Assembly: GCA_016777325.1 (NCBI GenBank)
Contig: JADHRQ010000006.1
Location: forward strand, 1 to 60,784
Direction of reading: 5' to 3'
Source of the DNA: Flavobacteriales bacterium
GTDB taxonomy: Bacteria; Bacteroidota; Bacteroidia; Flavobacteriales; Flavobacteriaceae
Length of the DNA: 60,784 bases
Every line of letters starts with the position of its first letter. Position 1 is the stretch's first letter. Positions 15,896 to 24,635 of the stretch are shown piece by piece. Under the pieces are notes generated by a model. It was not told the DNA's origin. It ran no database searches and saw nothing but the letters and a program-made list of their open reading frames with translations. The translations under genes and the position numbers were made by a program.

Positions 15896-16666
15896 ATGGG
15901 TAAAATAATTTCAATTGCAAATCAAAAAGGAGGGGTAGGTAAAACTACTACATCTGTAAATCTTGCAGCATCTCTTGGAGTACTTGAAAAAAAAGTTTTA
16001 CTTATTGACGCAGATCCTCAAGCAAATGCGTCTTCAGGTCTTGGATTTGATCCCAGTGATAAAGATTTGTCTTTATACCAAGTCTTTTCTGGATTAACAA
16101 ATATTTCTGATGCAATTAAAAATACAGAATCTCCTAACCTAGATATAATTCAATCTAGTATTGATTTAGTGGGAATTGAAATTGAACTAGTTGAAGAGAA
16201 AAATAGAGAGTACAAACTCAAAGAAATGATTAAAAATATTGAAAATCTGTATGATTTTATACTTATTGATTGTGCTCCTTCACTAGGCTTAATTACACTT
16301 AATGCTCTTACAAGCTCTGATTCAGTTATAATTCCTATTCAATGTGAATATTTTGCTCTAGAAGGACTTGGAAAACTATTAAATACAATAAAAAGTGTTC
16401 AAAAAATACATAATGAAGAACTTGATATTGAAGGAATTTTACTAACCATGTTTGATTCTAGACTTAGGCTTTCAAATCAGGTTGTAGAAGAAGTTAAAAA
16501 ACACTTTGGAGATATTGTTTTTAATACAATTATTCAAAGAAATATTAAGCTAGGTGAGGCTCCAGGATTTGGAAAAGATATTATTACTTATGATGTAACA
16601 TCAAAAGGAACAAAAAATTATCTTTCCTTAGCTAATGAAGTAATTAAAAAAAATATAAATGTCTAA
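15896..16666 (+). CDS. parA: Chromosome-partitioning ATPase ParA
   Basis: The 256-residue protein carries the deviant Walker A motif KGGVGKTT (10-17), the A' motif LLIDADPQAN (about 39-48), and the Walker B-like LIDCAPSLG (about 122-130). It polymerises or binds DNA with ATP to move ParB-bound origins. Its stop overlaps parB by eight bases. The nearby core genes recF and mutL suggest, but do not prove, an origin-proximal position. Confidence 0.95.
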   Translation: MGKIISIANQKGGVGKTTTSVNLAASLGVLEKKVLLIDADPQANASSGLGFDPSDKDLSLYQVFSGLTNISDAIKNTESPNLDIIQSSIDLVGIEIELVEEKNREYKLKEMIKNIENLYDFILIDCAPSLGLITLNALTSSDSVIIPIQCEYFALEGLGKLLNTIKSVQKIHNEELDIEGILLTMFDSRLRLSNQVVEEVKKHFGDIVFNTIIQRNIKLGEAPGFGKDIITYDVTSKGTKNYLSLANEVIKKNINV

Positions 16667-17537
16667 TAAAAAACAAAAAAGAGTTCTTGGGAGAGGATTA
16701 GATGCTTTATTAAATAATTCAGATGACAGCCATTATACTAATGATTTACAAACAATTAGTAATTCTCTTGAAATTTCAATTGATAAAATTAGAGTTAACC
16801 CAAGTCAACCTAGAACAAACTTTGATACTAATGAAATAGAAAATTTATCTCAATCCATTAAAGATCTTGGAATAATTCAACCTATTACAGTTAGAAAAAT
16901 TGATACTGAAACTTATGAAATAATTTCTGGTGAAAGAAGATTTCATGCTTCAAAAAAAGCTGGACTTAATTCATTACCATGCTACATCAAGGGAGTAGAT
17001 AATGAAACAGATATATTAAAAATGTCATTAGTTGAAAATGTTCAAAGGGTTGATTTAGATCCTATTGAAATAGGTTTAACATATGAAAGATTGATAAATG
17101 ATTATAATTTAAATATAGATTCTATTACAAGACTTGTGGGTAAAAACCGATCAACAATCTCGAACTATATTAGACTTTTAAAACTTGATCCAATAATTCA
17201 ATCTGGAATTAGAGATGGGTTTCTATCAATGGGACATGGAAGAGCACTAATCAATATTGATGACAAGAAGATTCAGCTGGACATTTATGAACAAATAATA
17301 TCCTCTAAACTGTCAGTTAGACAAACTGAAAAAATTGTTAGAGGAAATAAGAGTTCTAATGTTTCTAAAGCTAGTTCTGATGTTTCTAAAATCTATATAG
17401 ATGCAACTAATAAGTTTGAAAAACTTTTTAACTCTAAAGTGAGATTGAAAGAAAATATAGAGGGAAAGGTATCTCTTTCAACAACTTTTAAAAGCATAAA
17501 TGAGCTATACTCTATTTTAAAAAAACTATCCAATTGA
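16659..17537 (+). CDS. parB: Chromosome-partitioning protein ParB
   Basis: The 292-residue protein starts with the family's KKQKRVLGRGLDALL segment, then the CTPase/N domain (NPSQPRTNF, about 47-55; SGERRFHA, about 94-101; ENVQRVDLDPIE), a helix-turn-helix (about 140-175) and a C-terminal dimerisation region. The GERR motif of the CTP-binding site is intact. It spreads from parS and activates ParA. The start overlaps parA, and the stop overlaps the next TTG start. I found no parS palindrome in this window. Confidence 0.95.
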   Translation: MSNKKQKRVLGRGLDALLNNSDDSHYTNDLQTISNSLEISIDKIRVNPSQPRTNFDTNEIENLSQSIKDLGIIQPITVRKIDTETYEIISGERRFHASKKAGLNSLPCYIKGVDNETDILKMSLVENVQRVDLDPIEIGLTYERLINDYNLNIDSITRLVGKNRSTISNYIRLLKLDPIIQSGIRDGFLSMGHGRALINIDDKKIQLDIYEQIISSKLSVRQTEKIVRGNKSSNVSKASSDVSKIYIDATNKFEKLFNSKVRLKENIEGKVSLSTTFKSINELYSILKKLSN

Positions 17538-18091
17538 AAAACATAATTTTTTTAATAATATTTTGTTTTACAGCCAATATATATTCTCAGAATGAGGTTG
17601 ATTCAATTTATATTAGTCCAAGAAAATTAAAATTGATAAATGACCCTTTAACTCCTTCAAAAGCAGCTTTTTACTCTTCTATTATCCCTGGATTAGGGCA
17701 AGTATATACCAGAAGATATTGGATGGTTCCAATTATATATGGTGGACTTGGTGCTTCTGCATATTATTATAATTTTAATAACAAAGAGATGAATAAATAC
17801 AGGACGGCATATAAAAGAAGACTTGCTGGATATTTTGATGATGAATATATTGATATTATACCTGAGAACGAGAAATTATTAGAGGGAATGAAGTTTCATA
17901 GAAGATATAAGGATTTCTCCTTTATTTCTTTAATTGGAACTTATGTATTAAATATTATAGATGCAAATGTCGGTGCACACTTACTTCAATTTAATGTTAG
18001 TGAAGATCTTTCTTTTAGGCCATATATTGAGAGTAATTATTTTGACCTTTCACAAAATACAGGATTTAAATTAACAATTAAATTAGATTAA
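17534..18091 (+). CDS. DUF5683 family membrane-associated protein
   Basis: The 185-residue protein begins with TTG at 17534, overlapping the end of parB; the start is supported by the signal peptide (MKNIIFLIIFCFTANIYSQ). It contains the family block PSKAAFYSSIIPGLGQVYTRRYW (given here in part: SIIPGLGQVY at about 51-60), a hydrophobic pair of segments, and LNIIDANVGAHLLQFNV (about 138-152). Its position between parB and lepB is standard in Flavobacteriaceae. Function unknown; the GLGQ-Y motif suggests a membrane-hairpin protein. Confidence 0.85.
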   Translation: MKNIIFLIIFCFTANIYSQNEVDSIYISPRKLKLINDPLTPSKAAFYSSIIPGLGQVYTRRYWMVPIIYGGLGASAYYYNFNNKEMNKYRTAYKRRLAGYFDDEYIDIIPENEKLLEGMKFHRRYKDFSFISLIGTYVLNIIDANVGAHLLQFNVSEDLSFRPYIESNYFDLSQNTGFKLTIKLD

Positions 18092-18092
18092 C

Positions 18093-19787
18093 ATGAGTTT
18101 AAACGAGTGGTTATTATTATTTCTTTCATCTAACTTAATAATATTTGGAGGATCCTATAAGTTGTTTAATCTTGCAGGAGTTGAAGGCTGGAAGGCTTTA
18201 ATTCCATTTTATAATATCATAAAACATCTAGATATAATTAATAGACCTAGATGGTGGATAATTTTAGTCTTTATTCCTGTAATTAATCTGCTCATGATTC
18301 CAGTAATATGGGTAGAATACATTAAAACATTTAATCATAATTCCAAACTTGACAGAATTTTGGTAATTGTTACACTTGGTTTTTACATATATTATATAAG
18401 TTATGTTAGTAACAAAAAAAAATATATAAGTCAAATTTCTTTTTCAAGTTTTGAAAGATCTTTTGGTTCTATTATTTATGCTATTGTAATAGCAACTATT
18501 GTTCATAATTATATAATACAACCCTTTGTAATTCCGACTGGTTCATTAGAAAAAACATTAAGAGTTGGTGATTTTTTATTAGTAAGTAAATTCCATTATG
18601 GCGCAAGAATACCATCTACTTTAGTTTCTTTTCCAATGGTTCATGACACAATCCCTATAATCAAATCAAGATCTTACCTAAAAAAACCTCAGCTTCCTTA
18701 TCTAAGAATTCCTGGGTTTCAAGAAATAAAAAATAATGATATAGTAGTTTTTAATTGGCCTGCAGATACGGTTAGGAAATTTTTTGTAAAAGAAAAAGGA
18801 GTGATAAAACCAACAGATAAAAAATCTAATTATGTAAAAAGAGCTGTAGGTATTCCAGGAGACTCACTAGAAATAAGAGATGGTATAGTCTATTTAAACG
18901 GTAAAGAAAATAATTTACCAGATAGAGCAAGACCACTATTTACATATTTGATTAAATCAAATGAAGGAGTTTCCTCGAGTAAATTGATTAATCTTGAAGT
19001 TGATGGTTTTATAAGAAAATTTATAATAAAAGGTTTATCAACAGATACTTATGCAGAAATTTCAGACTATATATTAAATATATCAAATAATGGAGAAAAT
19101 GAATATTTGATTTACACTACTGATAAGGGAATTCCTATTAAGTTAGTTAGAGAGCTAAGACTTGATATACGTGAGATAATTGACAAAGAAAAGGAATTAA
19201 GTTTAACTCATATTGATGCAATTAAAATTAAAAATTCTAATCAATTTGATACGATATACAGAACAATTCAAGAAACTGATAACTCAAATTCAATTTTCTT
19301 TCCAAACAATACAAGATTTAACTGGAATAATGATCATTTTGGGCCATTATATATTCCAAAAGCCGGAGATAAAATAGATTTAAATATAAAAACACTACCT
19401 CTATATAAAAAAATAATAACTGATTATGAGTTTAATGATTTATTAGTGGTTGAAGAAGATATTTTGATTAATGGTGTTAAAGAAAACGAATATGTCTTTA
19501 AACAAGATTACTATTGGATGATGGGAGATAATAGATATAATTCTGAGGATTCAAGAGTTTGGGGATTTGTTCCATTTGACCATGTCTTAGGTAGGCCTGT
19601 ATTTATATGGATGAGTATAGAAGGTCTCTTTAATGGAATGGAAAACTGGAAATTTCGATGGGATAGGGTATTCACAACAATTGGTTTTGATGGAAAACCA
19701 AGATCGTATTTGCCTCATTTTATAATCTTTATTGTTGGTTGGCAGTTATACCTCTTCATAAAAAAAAGAAGAAGAAAAAAAAGTTAG
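18093..19787 (+). CDS. lepB: Signal peptidase I
   Basis: The 564-residue protein is much longer than the Escherichia coli enzyme (324). An N-terminal multi-pass segment (residues 1-105) precedes the S26 domain: PTGSLEKTLRVGD places the catalytic serine at S151, and NYVKRAVGIPGD the general base at K249. About 200 residues are inserted before the closing YYWMMGDNRYNSEDSRVWG block. Both long features are usual for Bacteroidota. It removes signal peptides at the periplasmic face. It ends overlapping, by four bases, the convergent rhomboid gene. A dapB gene usually found just before it is absent. Confidence 0.93.
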   Translation: MSLNEWLLLFLSSNLIIFGGSYKLFNLAGVEGWKALIPFYNIIKHLDIINRPRWWIILVFIPVINLLMIPVIWVEYIKTFNHNSKLDRILVIVTLGFYIYYISYVSNKKKYISQISFSSFERSFGSIIYAIVIATIVHNYIIQPFVIPTGSLEKTLRVGDFLLVSKFHYGARIPSTLVSFPMVHDTIPIIKSRSYLKKPQLPYLRIPGFQEIKNNDIVVFNWPADTVRKFFVKEKGVIKPTDKKSNYVKRAVGIPGDSLEIRDGIVYLNGKENNLPDRARPLFTYLIKSNEGVSSSKLINLEVDGFIRKFIIKGLSTDTYAEISDYILNISNNGENEYLIYTTDKGIPIKLVRELRLDIREIIDKEKELSLTHIDAIKIKNSNQFDTIYRTIQETDNSNSIFFPNNTRFNWNNDHFGPLYIPKAGDKIDLNIKTLPLYKKIITDYEFNDLLVVEEDILINGVKENEYVFKQDYYWMMGDNRYNSEDSRVWGFVPFDHVLGRPVFIWMSIEGLFNGMENWKFRWDRVFTTIGFDGKPRSYLPHFIIFIVGWQLYLFIKKRRRKKS

Positions 19788-20584
19788 TTTTTATCTGAGT
19801 TTTTAAAAAGAAGATCCTTTTCATTCTTTGTTAAACTTTCATATCCTGACTTACTAATTTTGTCCAGTATTTCATCTATTGTTTTCTGGTTATTTTTTTT
19901 GTTGTTTGATTTAAATGAAAACTTATCTAGATAATCTGTAATTATATTATAAGGGGACTTGAATGAATTAAAATTATTGAAGTAATAAAAGCCATAAATT
20001 GCACCTCCTAAATGAGCTATGTTTCCTCCTGCATTATTGAATGGTATTTGAATTAAACTCATTAAAACATAAAACAAACCAATGTATTTTAACTTAACAT
20101 TGAAAAAAATTAAGCTAACAGAAGTATCTGGATAGTATGAACAAGCAAAAATCAACAATGAATATACAGCAGCAGATGATCCGATAAGTGGAGTGAATGA
20201 GTTTTCAAAAACAGGGAATATGTTGTAGGAAAAAATAAATAAAAGACCACCAGCTAATGCACCATAAAAATATATTTCAAGAAATTGTTTATTATTAAGA
20301 AAAGACAAAAAGTAATCAGATACTATATATAAAATAAACATATTCCAGAAAATGTGAAAAAAATCAATATGGAAAAAAGAATATGATATTATTGTCCATG
20401 GACTCATTAAAACCTTAGTAAACTCAGGATGTAAATCAAAATACTTGATTAAACTTATTTGATTAAAATTGAATAAAAAAAGAAACGTATTAAATAAAAG
20501 GGGTAGCAAAAAAACAATAATATTTAAAATTATGATTTTTTTAAAAATTGGTTGGTTTATGAAATATCTATAGGCTAATTCCAT
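19784..20584 (-). CDS. Rhomboid family intramembrane serine protease (paralogue 1)
   Basis: The 266-residue protein has six hydrophobic segments. The catalytic serine is S137 in GSSAAVY, a variant of the usual GASGA, and the histidine is H191 in NIAHLGGAIYG. An N-terminal HxxxF/HIFWNM region (about 76-82) is typical. The C-terminal 60 residues are soluble and charged, with a NKKNNQKTIDEIL-like stretch often found in Bacteroidota rhomboids. It overlaps the next rhomboid gene by ten bases, and both follow mutL, so the three form an operon. Natural substrates are unknown. Confidence 0.88.
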   Translation of the reverse strand: MELAYRYFINQPIFKKIIILNIIVFLLPLLFNTFLFLFNFNQISLIKYFDLHPEFTKVLMSPWTIISYSFFHIDFFHIFWNMFILYIVSDYFLSFLNNKQFLEIYFYGALAGGLLFIFSYNIFPVFENSFTPLIGSSAAVYSLLIFACSYYPDTSVSLIFFNVKLKYIGLFYVLMSLIQIPFNNAGGNIAHLGGAIYGFYYFNNFNSFKSPYNIITDYLDKFSFKSNNKKNNQKTIDEILDKISKSGYESLTKNEKDLLFKNSDKN

Positions 20585-21315
20585 CTTTTATTGTTAAATT
20601 GATTTTTCTTCCAATAATACATCATTAAAAATCCTGTAACGGCTCCTCCAATATGAGCAAAATGAGCAATTGGACCAACAGAATAAGATGTAAAACCAAA
20701 GAATAAGTCAAATAATATTAAAAGTGGAACAAAGAATTTAGCTTTAATAGGAATTGGAGGAAAAAGCAACATTAATTGAACATTTGGAAACAACATTGCA
20801 AAGGCAACTAAAATTCCATAGAGTGCACCTGAAGCACCAACCATTACAGCCTTAAAAGATTGAATTCCTGAATATAATCTATCTTCTCCAACAGACTGAA
20901 TTATACTAGTATTTAATCTTCCTGTCTTAAAAAAATCATTGACATCTGAATTAGTTAATCCATTGTCTAACAAGATTTGTGTAACTGACATTACATCATA
21001 ATGGTATACAATAGTTTGAATTAAAGCAGCGCCAAATCCAGCTGATAAATAAAAGAAAATAAACTTTTGCTTTCCCCACATCTGTTCTAAAGGAGTTCCA
21101 AACATCCAAAGCCCAAACATATTAAATAAGATATGAGTAATATCACCATGCATGAACATATGAGAGATAGGTTGCCATAATATAAAATCTGGATTTTTTG
21201 GATAATGCATAGCAAACAAATCATACATTAATTCACCAAAAACAATCGATGCTATAAAAAATATAACGTTTATTATTATTAAATGTTTTACTATTTCGCT
21301 TACTCTTCCCATCAA
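20575..21315 (-). CDS. Rhomboid family intramembrane serine protease (paralogue 2)
   Basis: The 246-residue membrane protein carries a canonical rhomboid dyad: S162 in GASGALYG and H221 in HFAHIGGAVTG, plus the HMFMHGDITHILFNM segment (about 52-66) that forms the oxyanion side. Its start overlaps the mutL stop by four bases; either of two adjacent ATG codons could be used. It is the more typical of the two tandem rhomboids. Order mutL-rhomboid-rhomboid is common in Flavobacteriia. Confidence 0.92.
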   Translation of the reverse strand: MMGRVSEIVKHLIIINVIFFIASIVFGELMYDLFAMHYPKNPDFILWQPISHMFMHGDITHILFNMFGLWMFGTPLEQMWGKQKFIFFYLSAGFGAALIQTIVYHYDVMSVTQILLDNGLTNSDVNDFFKTGRLNTSIIQSVGEDRLYSGIQSFKAVMVGASGALYGILVAFAMLFPNVQLMLLFPPIPIKAKFFVPLLILFDLFFGFTSYSVGPIAHFAHIGGAVTGFLMMYYWKKNQFNNKRWN

Positions 21316-23060
21316 AATCTATTTTCTATATCGTTTTTATTTAAAGTAATAAATATTTGTTTATTATCAGGTGATAGATTCGGCTCTTTACATGAGAAAA
21401 GTTTATTTACTAAAAACTCTTGTTCGTCAGAATTTAAACTTTTACCAGTTTTAATTGATGAACTTTTTGAGAGTTTTTTTGCAAAAAAATCTGAGTAACT
21501 TAAATTTTTTGATTTATCAAAAATGTTTTTATCATCAAGAACATCCTCTATTATTTCTTCTATTGAGTTATTTTTTAATTGAACTGGAACTGAACTTATA
21601 CTTAACAGAGTATTTGATAAATTATATTCAAATCCTAGAGAATCAAACTCAGTTATAATTTTTTTAAATAAAATTAATTGTGACTTTGTTAATTTAATTT
21701 CAATTGGAAAAGCTAGTCTTTGAGATTCAGAAGAACTTTCAAAAATTGATTTCAAAAAGCCTTCATAGAGAATTCTTTGGTGAGCTAAATTCTGATTAAT
21801 TATTATTAAAGAAGATGTACTAGTACTAACTATATATTTATTGAAAATTTGAAATATTTTTGAAGATTGGTTGTTATCCCCCATTATATATGGTAAACTA
21901 TCATTTAATTCTAGATTTGAATCTTTTTTAATAAAACTCTCCTCATTGAAAATTTTAAATGGGTTAAACTCTGAGTCAACCTCGATATTGGGTATTTTAG
22001 GATCTGAATTAAACTGATTATATGATATTTCCATAGATGAATCTTTTTCAAAATCAAGTACTGGACTAATTTGATAAATTCCTAAACTATGTTTTACAGC
22101 TGAATTAATTATAGAGTAAAGACTTTGATCATCATCAAATTTAATCTCAGTTTTATTTGGATGAACGTTCACATCAATTTTCAATGGATCCATATCAATA
22201 AATAAAAAATAACCTGGATAATAGCCATCTCTAATAAGTCCATCAAAAGAGGAAAAAATTGAATGATTGATAAATTGACTTTTAATAGATCTGTTATTAA
22301 CAAAAATAAATTGATTTGATCTTGATTTTTTAGCAAATTCGGGTTTTAAAATAAAACCATTTAGATTGGCTATCTGAGTATTTTCTTTAATTGGAATTAA
22401 ATGTTCTTTAATTTTTTCTCCAAAGACTGATATAATTCTTTTTTTGAGAGATTCTTTTTTTAAGTAAAAAATCTCTTCATCGTTATTTATAAGTGAAAAT
22501 TCAATCTCATGATGGGAAACAGCTATGTTGTAAAACACATTCATTATGTGTCTTAATTCAACAAAATCAGATTTTAAAAAATTTCGTCTTGCTGGAACAT
22601 TAAAAAAAACATTTTTTACTTTAATAGAGGTTCCTTTATCTAAACTTAATTCCTTTTCATTAATTATTTGCCCACCTGTCATCTCAATAAAATAACCTTC
22701 ATTCACAGGTTTTTTACTTGATGTCATTTCAATCATAGAGACTGAAGATATAGCAGCTAAAGCTTCTCCTCTAAAACCCATAGAAGAAATAGAAAAAACA
22801 TCATCAATAGAGTTAATTTTTGAAGTTGCATGTTTAACAAAAGATGAATGCATATCCTTAATTGTCATCCCATCACCATCGTCAATAACTTGAATTAAAC
22901 TTTTACCAGCATTCTTTATAATAACTTTAATTTTACTACAATTAGCATCTAAAGAGTTTTCTAGAAGCTCCTTAAGAACTGACGAAGGTCTTTGAACCAC
23001 TTCTCCTGCAGCAATTTTATTGGAAACTTCAATTGGTAAAATTTTTACTATATCTGACAT
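21312..23060 (-). CDS. mutL: DNA mismatch repair protein MutL
   Basis: The 582-residue protein has the GHKL ATPase domain in full: IAAGEVVQRPSSVLKELLENSLDA region (about 17-40), DDGDGM (about 60-65), GFRGEAL (about 95-101), and the NVHPNKTEIKF block (about 300). The C-terminal dimerisation domain has NQNLAHQRILYE at 422-433 where endonuclease-type MutL has DQHAxxExxxxE; the metal-binding His and first Glu are replaced, so I expect no nicking activity. It couples MutS recognition to repair. It is the first gene upstream of the two rhomboids. Confidence 0.93.
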   Translation of the reverse strand: MSDIVKILPIEVSNKIAAGEVVQRPSSVLKELLENSLDANCSKIKVIIKNAGKSLIQVIDDGDGMTIKDMHSSFVKHATSKINSIDDVFSISSMGFRGEALAAISSVSMIEMTSSKKPVNEGYFIEMTGGQIINEKELSLDKGTSIKVKNVFFNVPARRNFLKSDFVELRHIMNVFYNIAVSHHEIEFSLINNDEEIFYLKKESLKKRIISVFGEKIKEHLIPIKENTQIANLNGFILKPEFAKKSRSNQFIFVNNRSIKSQFINHSIFSSFDGLIRDGYYPGYFLFIDMDPLKIDVNVHPNKTEIKFDDDQSLYSIINSAVKHSLGIYQISPVLDFEKDSSMEISYNQFNSDPKIPNIEVDSEFNPFKIFNEESFIKKDSNLELNDSLPYIMGDNNQSSKIFQIFNKYIVSTSTSSLIIINQNLAHQRILYEGFLKSIFESSSESQRLAFPIEIKLTKSQLILFKKIITEFDSLGFEYNLSNTLLSISSVPVQLKNNSIEEIIEDVLDDKNIFDKSKNLSYSDFFAKKLSKSSSIKTGKSLNSDEQEFLVNKLFSCKEPNLSPDNKQIFITLNKNDIENRF

Positions 23061-23335
23061 TAATTGGTGTAGAAAATTGTTAAATCAAAATCAATGATAT
23101 ATAAAAATACCAAAATTAAAAAAACAACTATTAGTATTAATGTCAGATTAATACCTCTGTTTCTTGTGTTTCGCATTTTATCTCTCTGATCACTCCAATT
23201 CATCCCCATATCAATTGAGTTGTATTGGTCTCTATATTTTGAAATCTTAGATTCAAAGTTAATTGTTGTATCCTCTTTTCCTTTAAAAAAACGAGGTGTA
23301 TAATTAAATCTTCTATTTTTATTTAATCTAAACAA
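23060..23335 (-). CDS. Small membrane protein of unknown function
   Basis: The 91-residue protein is basic in its N-terminal two-thirds (MFRLNKNRRFNYTPRFF, then RDQYNSIDMGMNWSDQRDKMRNTRNRG) and ends in one membrane segment (about 64-84, INLTLILIVVFLILVFLYII). The YTPRFF and WSDQR elements are conserved in the small proteins found between mutL and ribH in Flavobacteriaceae, from memory. Its stop shares a base with the mutL start, and ribH ends eight bases upstream. It has no known function. Confidence 0.8.
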   Translation of the reverse strand: MFRLNKNRRFNYTPRFFKGKEDTTINFESKISKYRDQYNSIDMGMNWSDQRDKMRNTRNRGINLTLILIVVFLILVFLYIIDFDLTIFYTN

Positions 23336-23342
23336 TAAAGGT

Positions 23343-23825
23343 TTATTTTGAATTTAGTAAAATCATTTTTAAAGCTGCATCAGCAGAATCTGCACCCTTA
23401 TTTCCTAGTTTACCTCCACTCCTATCAATTGACTGTTGAATAGTATCATCTGTTGAAACACAAAGAATGATTGGAATACTAGATATAATATTTAAATCTT
23501 TCATTCCATTAACAACTGCTGAAGAAATAAAATCAAAGTGTTTAGTTTCACCTTTAATAATGCACCCGATAGATATAATTGCATCATAGTCTTTATTAAT
23601 TAAATTTTTAGTTGCAAAAATTAATTCAAAACTACCTGGAACATATATTTTATCAATATTTTCTTCTGGAATCCCAAATTCAGAAAATTTTTTTAAAGCT
23701 CCACTGTAAAAACTTTCAGTTATTTCAATGTGCCACTCAGAAATAACACAGGCAATCTTAATTTTTTGTAGATTGTTTATTTTTATAGATCTGGAAATAG
23801 AATTACCAGTCTTTTTAGCAGTCAT
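23343..23825 (-). CDS. ribH: 6,7-dimethyl-8-ribityllumazine synthase
   Basis: The 160-residue protein matches lumazine synthase: SEWHIEITESFYSGAL (about 33-48), VPGSFELIFATK (about 62-73), GCIIKGETKHFDFISSAVVNGM (about 86-107, including the catalytic-site His in KHFDF), and the C-terminal NKGADSADAALKMI. The enzyme condenses dihydroxybutanone phosphate with the ribitylamino-uracil in riboflavin synthesis and forms icosahedral capsids or pentamers. No other rib gene is nearby. It overlaps nothing and follows the TPR gene after one base. Confidence 0.95.
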   Translation of the reverse strand: MTAKKTGNSISRSIKINNLQKIKIACVISEWHIEITESFYSGALKKFSEFGIPEENIDKIYVPGSFELIFATKNLINKDYDAIISIGCIIKGETKHFDFISSAVVNGMKDLNIISSIPIILCVSTDDTIQQSIDRSGGKLGNKGADSADAALKMILLNSK

Positions 23826-23826
23826 A

Positions 23827-24588
23827 CTAATTTTTTAAATTTTCAATTCTACCAAGTTGAACCTCAACTAAACTTGATTCATAAGAATCAGGAAACTCAT
23901 CTTTAATTCTATTTAAAAAATCAATTGAAGATCTATATTTACCTATTTCAGATCCAATAAGAGCAGCCTTAAATAAATATTTAGGGGTTGTATAAATATT
24001 TTCATTATGCTTAAAAGCTTTTTGATAATACTCAAAAGCTTCATCTGGTTGATTTAGTTCAGAAAAACAATCACCAATAGTTCCTAATGAGATTGATTTT
24101 AGAAGTATATCATCAGATTTGAATTTTTCTAAATAAATTATAGCATTATCATACTCTTTAAGATTTAAATAAGACATTCCTATTGAGTAATTAGCTAGAT
24201 TAGAAGCTTTTGTTCCAGAATATTCTTTAACTATATCTAAAAAGCCATATTTTCCCTCTCCACCATTTAAAGCAAGTTTAAATAATGAATCAGATTCATT
24301 AGAAACTAATGCAAGCTCAAAGAAGTATTGTGCTTTGTTAAGCTCACTTATAGCCTCTTTTTCATTAGGATCAGAGATTAATCTTTCATAGCCTATATAG
24401 GATAGAACTGATACAGATATTAAAGCAATAATTGTTAAAATAATTTTTTGATTTTTCAGTATCCATTGTTCAGATTTATTTGCAGTAGAATCCAATGACT
24501 CAAATACTTCAGCTGTTTGACTCTTTTCTCCTTTTTGAATTTGATTACTTTTACTGTTTTTATATCCTCTTCTATTAAATGTTGCCAT
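23827..24588 (-). CDS. Membrane-anchored TPR protein (YfgM-like)
   Basis: The 253-residue protein has a basic cytoplasmic N-terminus (1-45), a single membrane segment (about 49-67, IILTIIALISVSVLSYIGY) and three to four TPR units (about 80-250; ANYSIGMSYLNLKEYDNAIIYLEKF, then DCFSELNQPDEAFEYYQKAFK). This layout resembles YfgM, a periplasmic chaperone partner of the Sec translocon. It heads the ribH-mutL operon and is divergent from recF. The specific partner is unknown. Confidence 0.83.
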   Translation of the reverse strand: MATFNRRGYKNSKSNQIQKGEKSQTAEVFESLDSTANKSEQWILKNQKIILTIIALISVSVLSYIGYERLISDPNEKEAISELNKAQYFFELALVSNESDSLFKLALNGGEGKYGFLDIVKEYSGTKASNLANYSIGMSYLNLKEYDNAIIYLEKFKSDDILLKSISLGTIGDCFSELNQPDEAFEYYQKAFKHNENIYTTPKYLFKAALIGSEIGKYRSSIDFLNRIKDEFPDSYESSLVEVQLGRIENLKN

Positions 24589-24596
24589 AATATTTT

Positions 24597-24626
24597 TTTG
24601 AATCCCAAAATTAATGTTTTATTTTG
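24597..24626 (+). promoter_or_regulatory. Probable recF promoter
   Basis: TTTG (24597-24600), 18 bases, then TTATTTTG (24619-24626), one base off TAnnTTTG, in the gap between the divergent TPR and recF genes. It ends nine bases before the ATG at 24636 and covers the alternative TTG at 24624, which argues for the ATG start. Confidence 0.45.
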
Positions 24627-24635
24627 AATACTAAT

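Noticed and set aside
15576-19787. Replication origin or parS site near parA/parB
   Set aside because: No 16-bp parS-like palindrome or dnaA gene was seen; DnaA boxes are too short to judge by eye in such AT-rich DNA.
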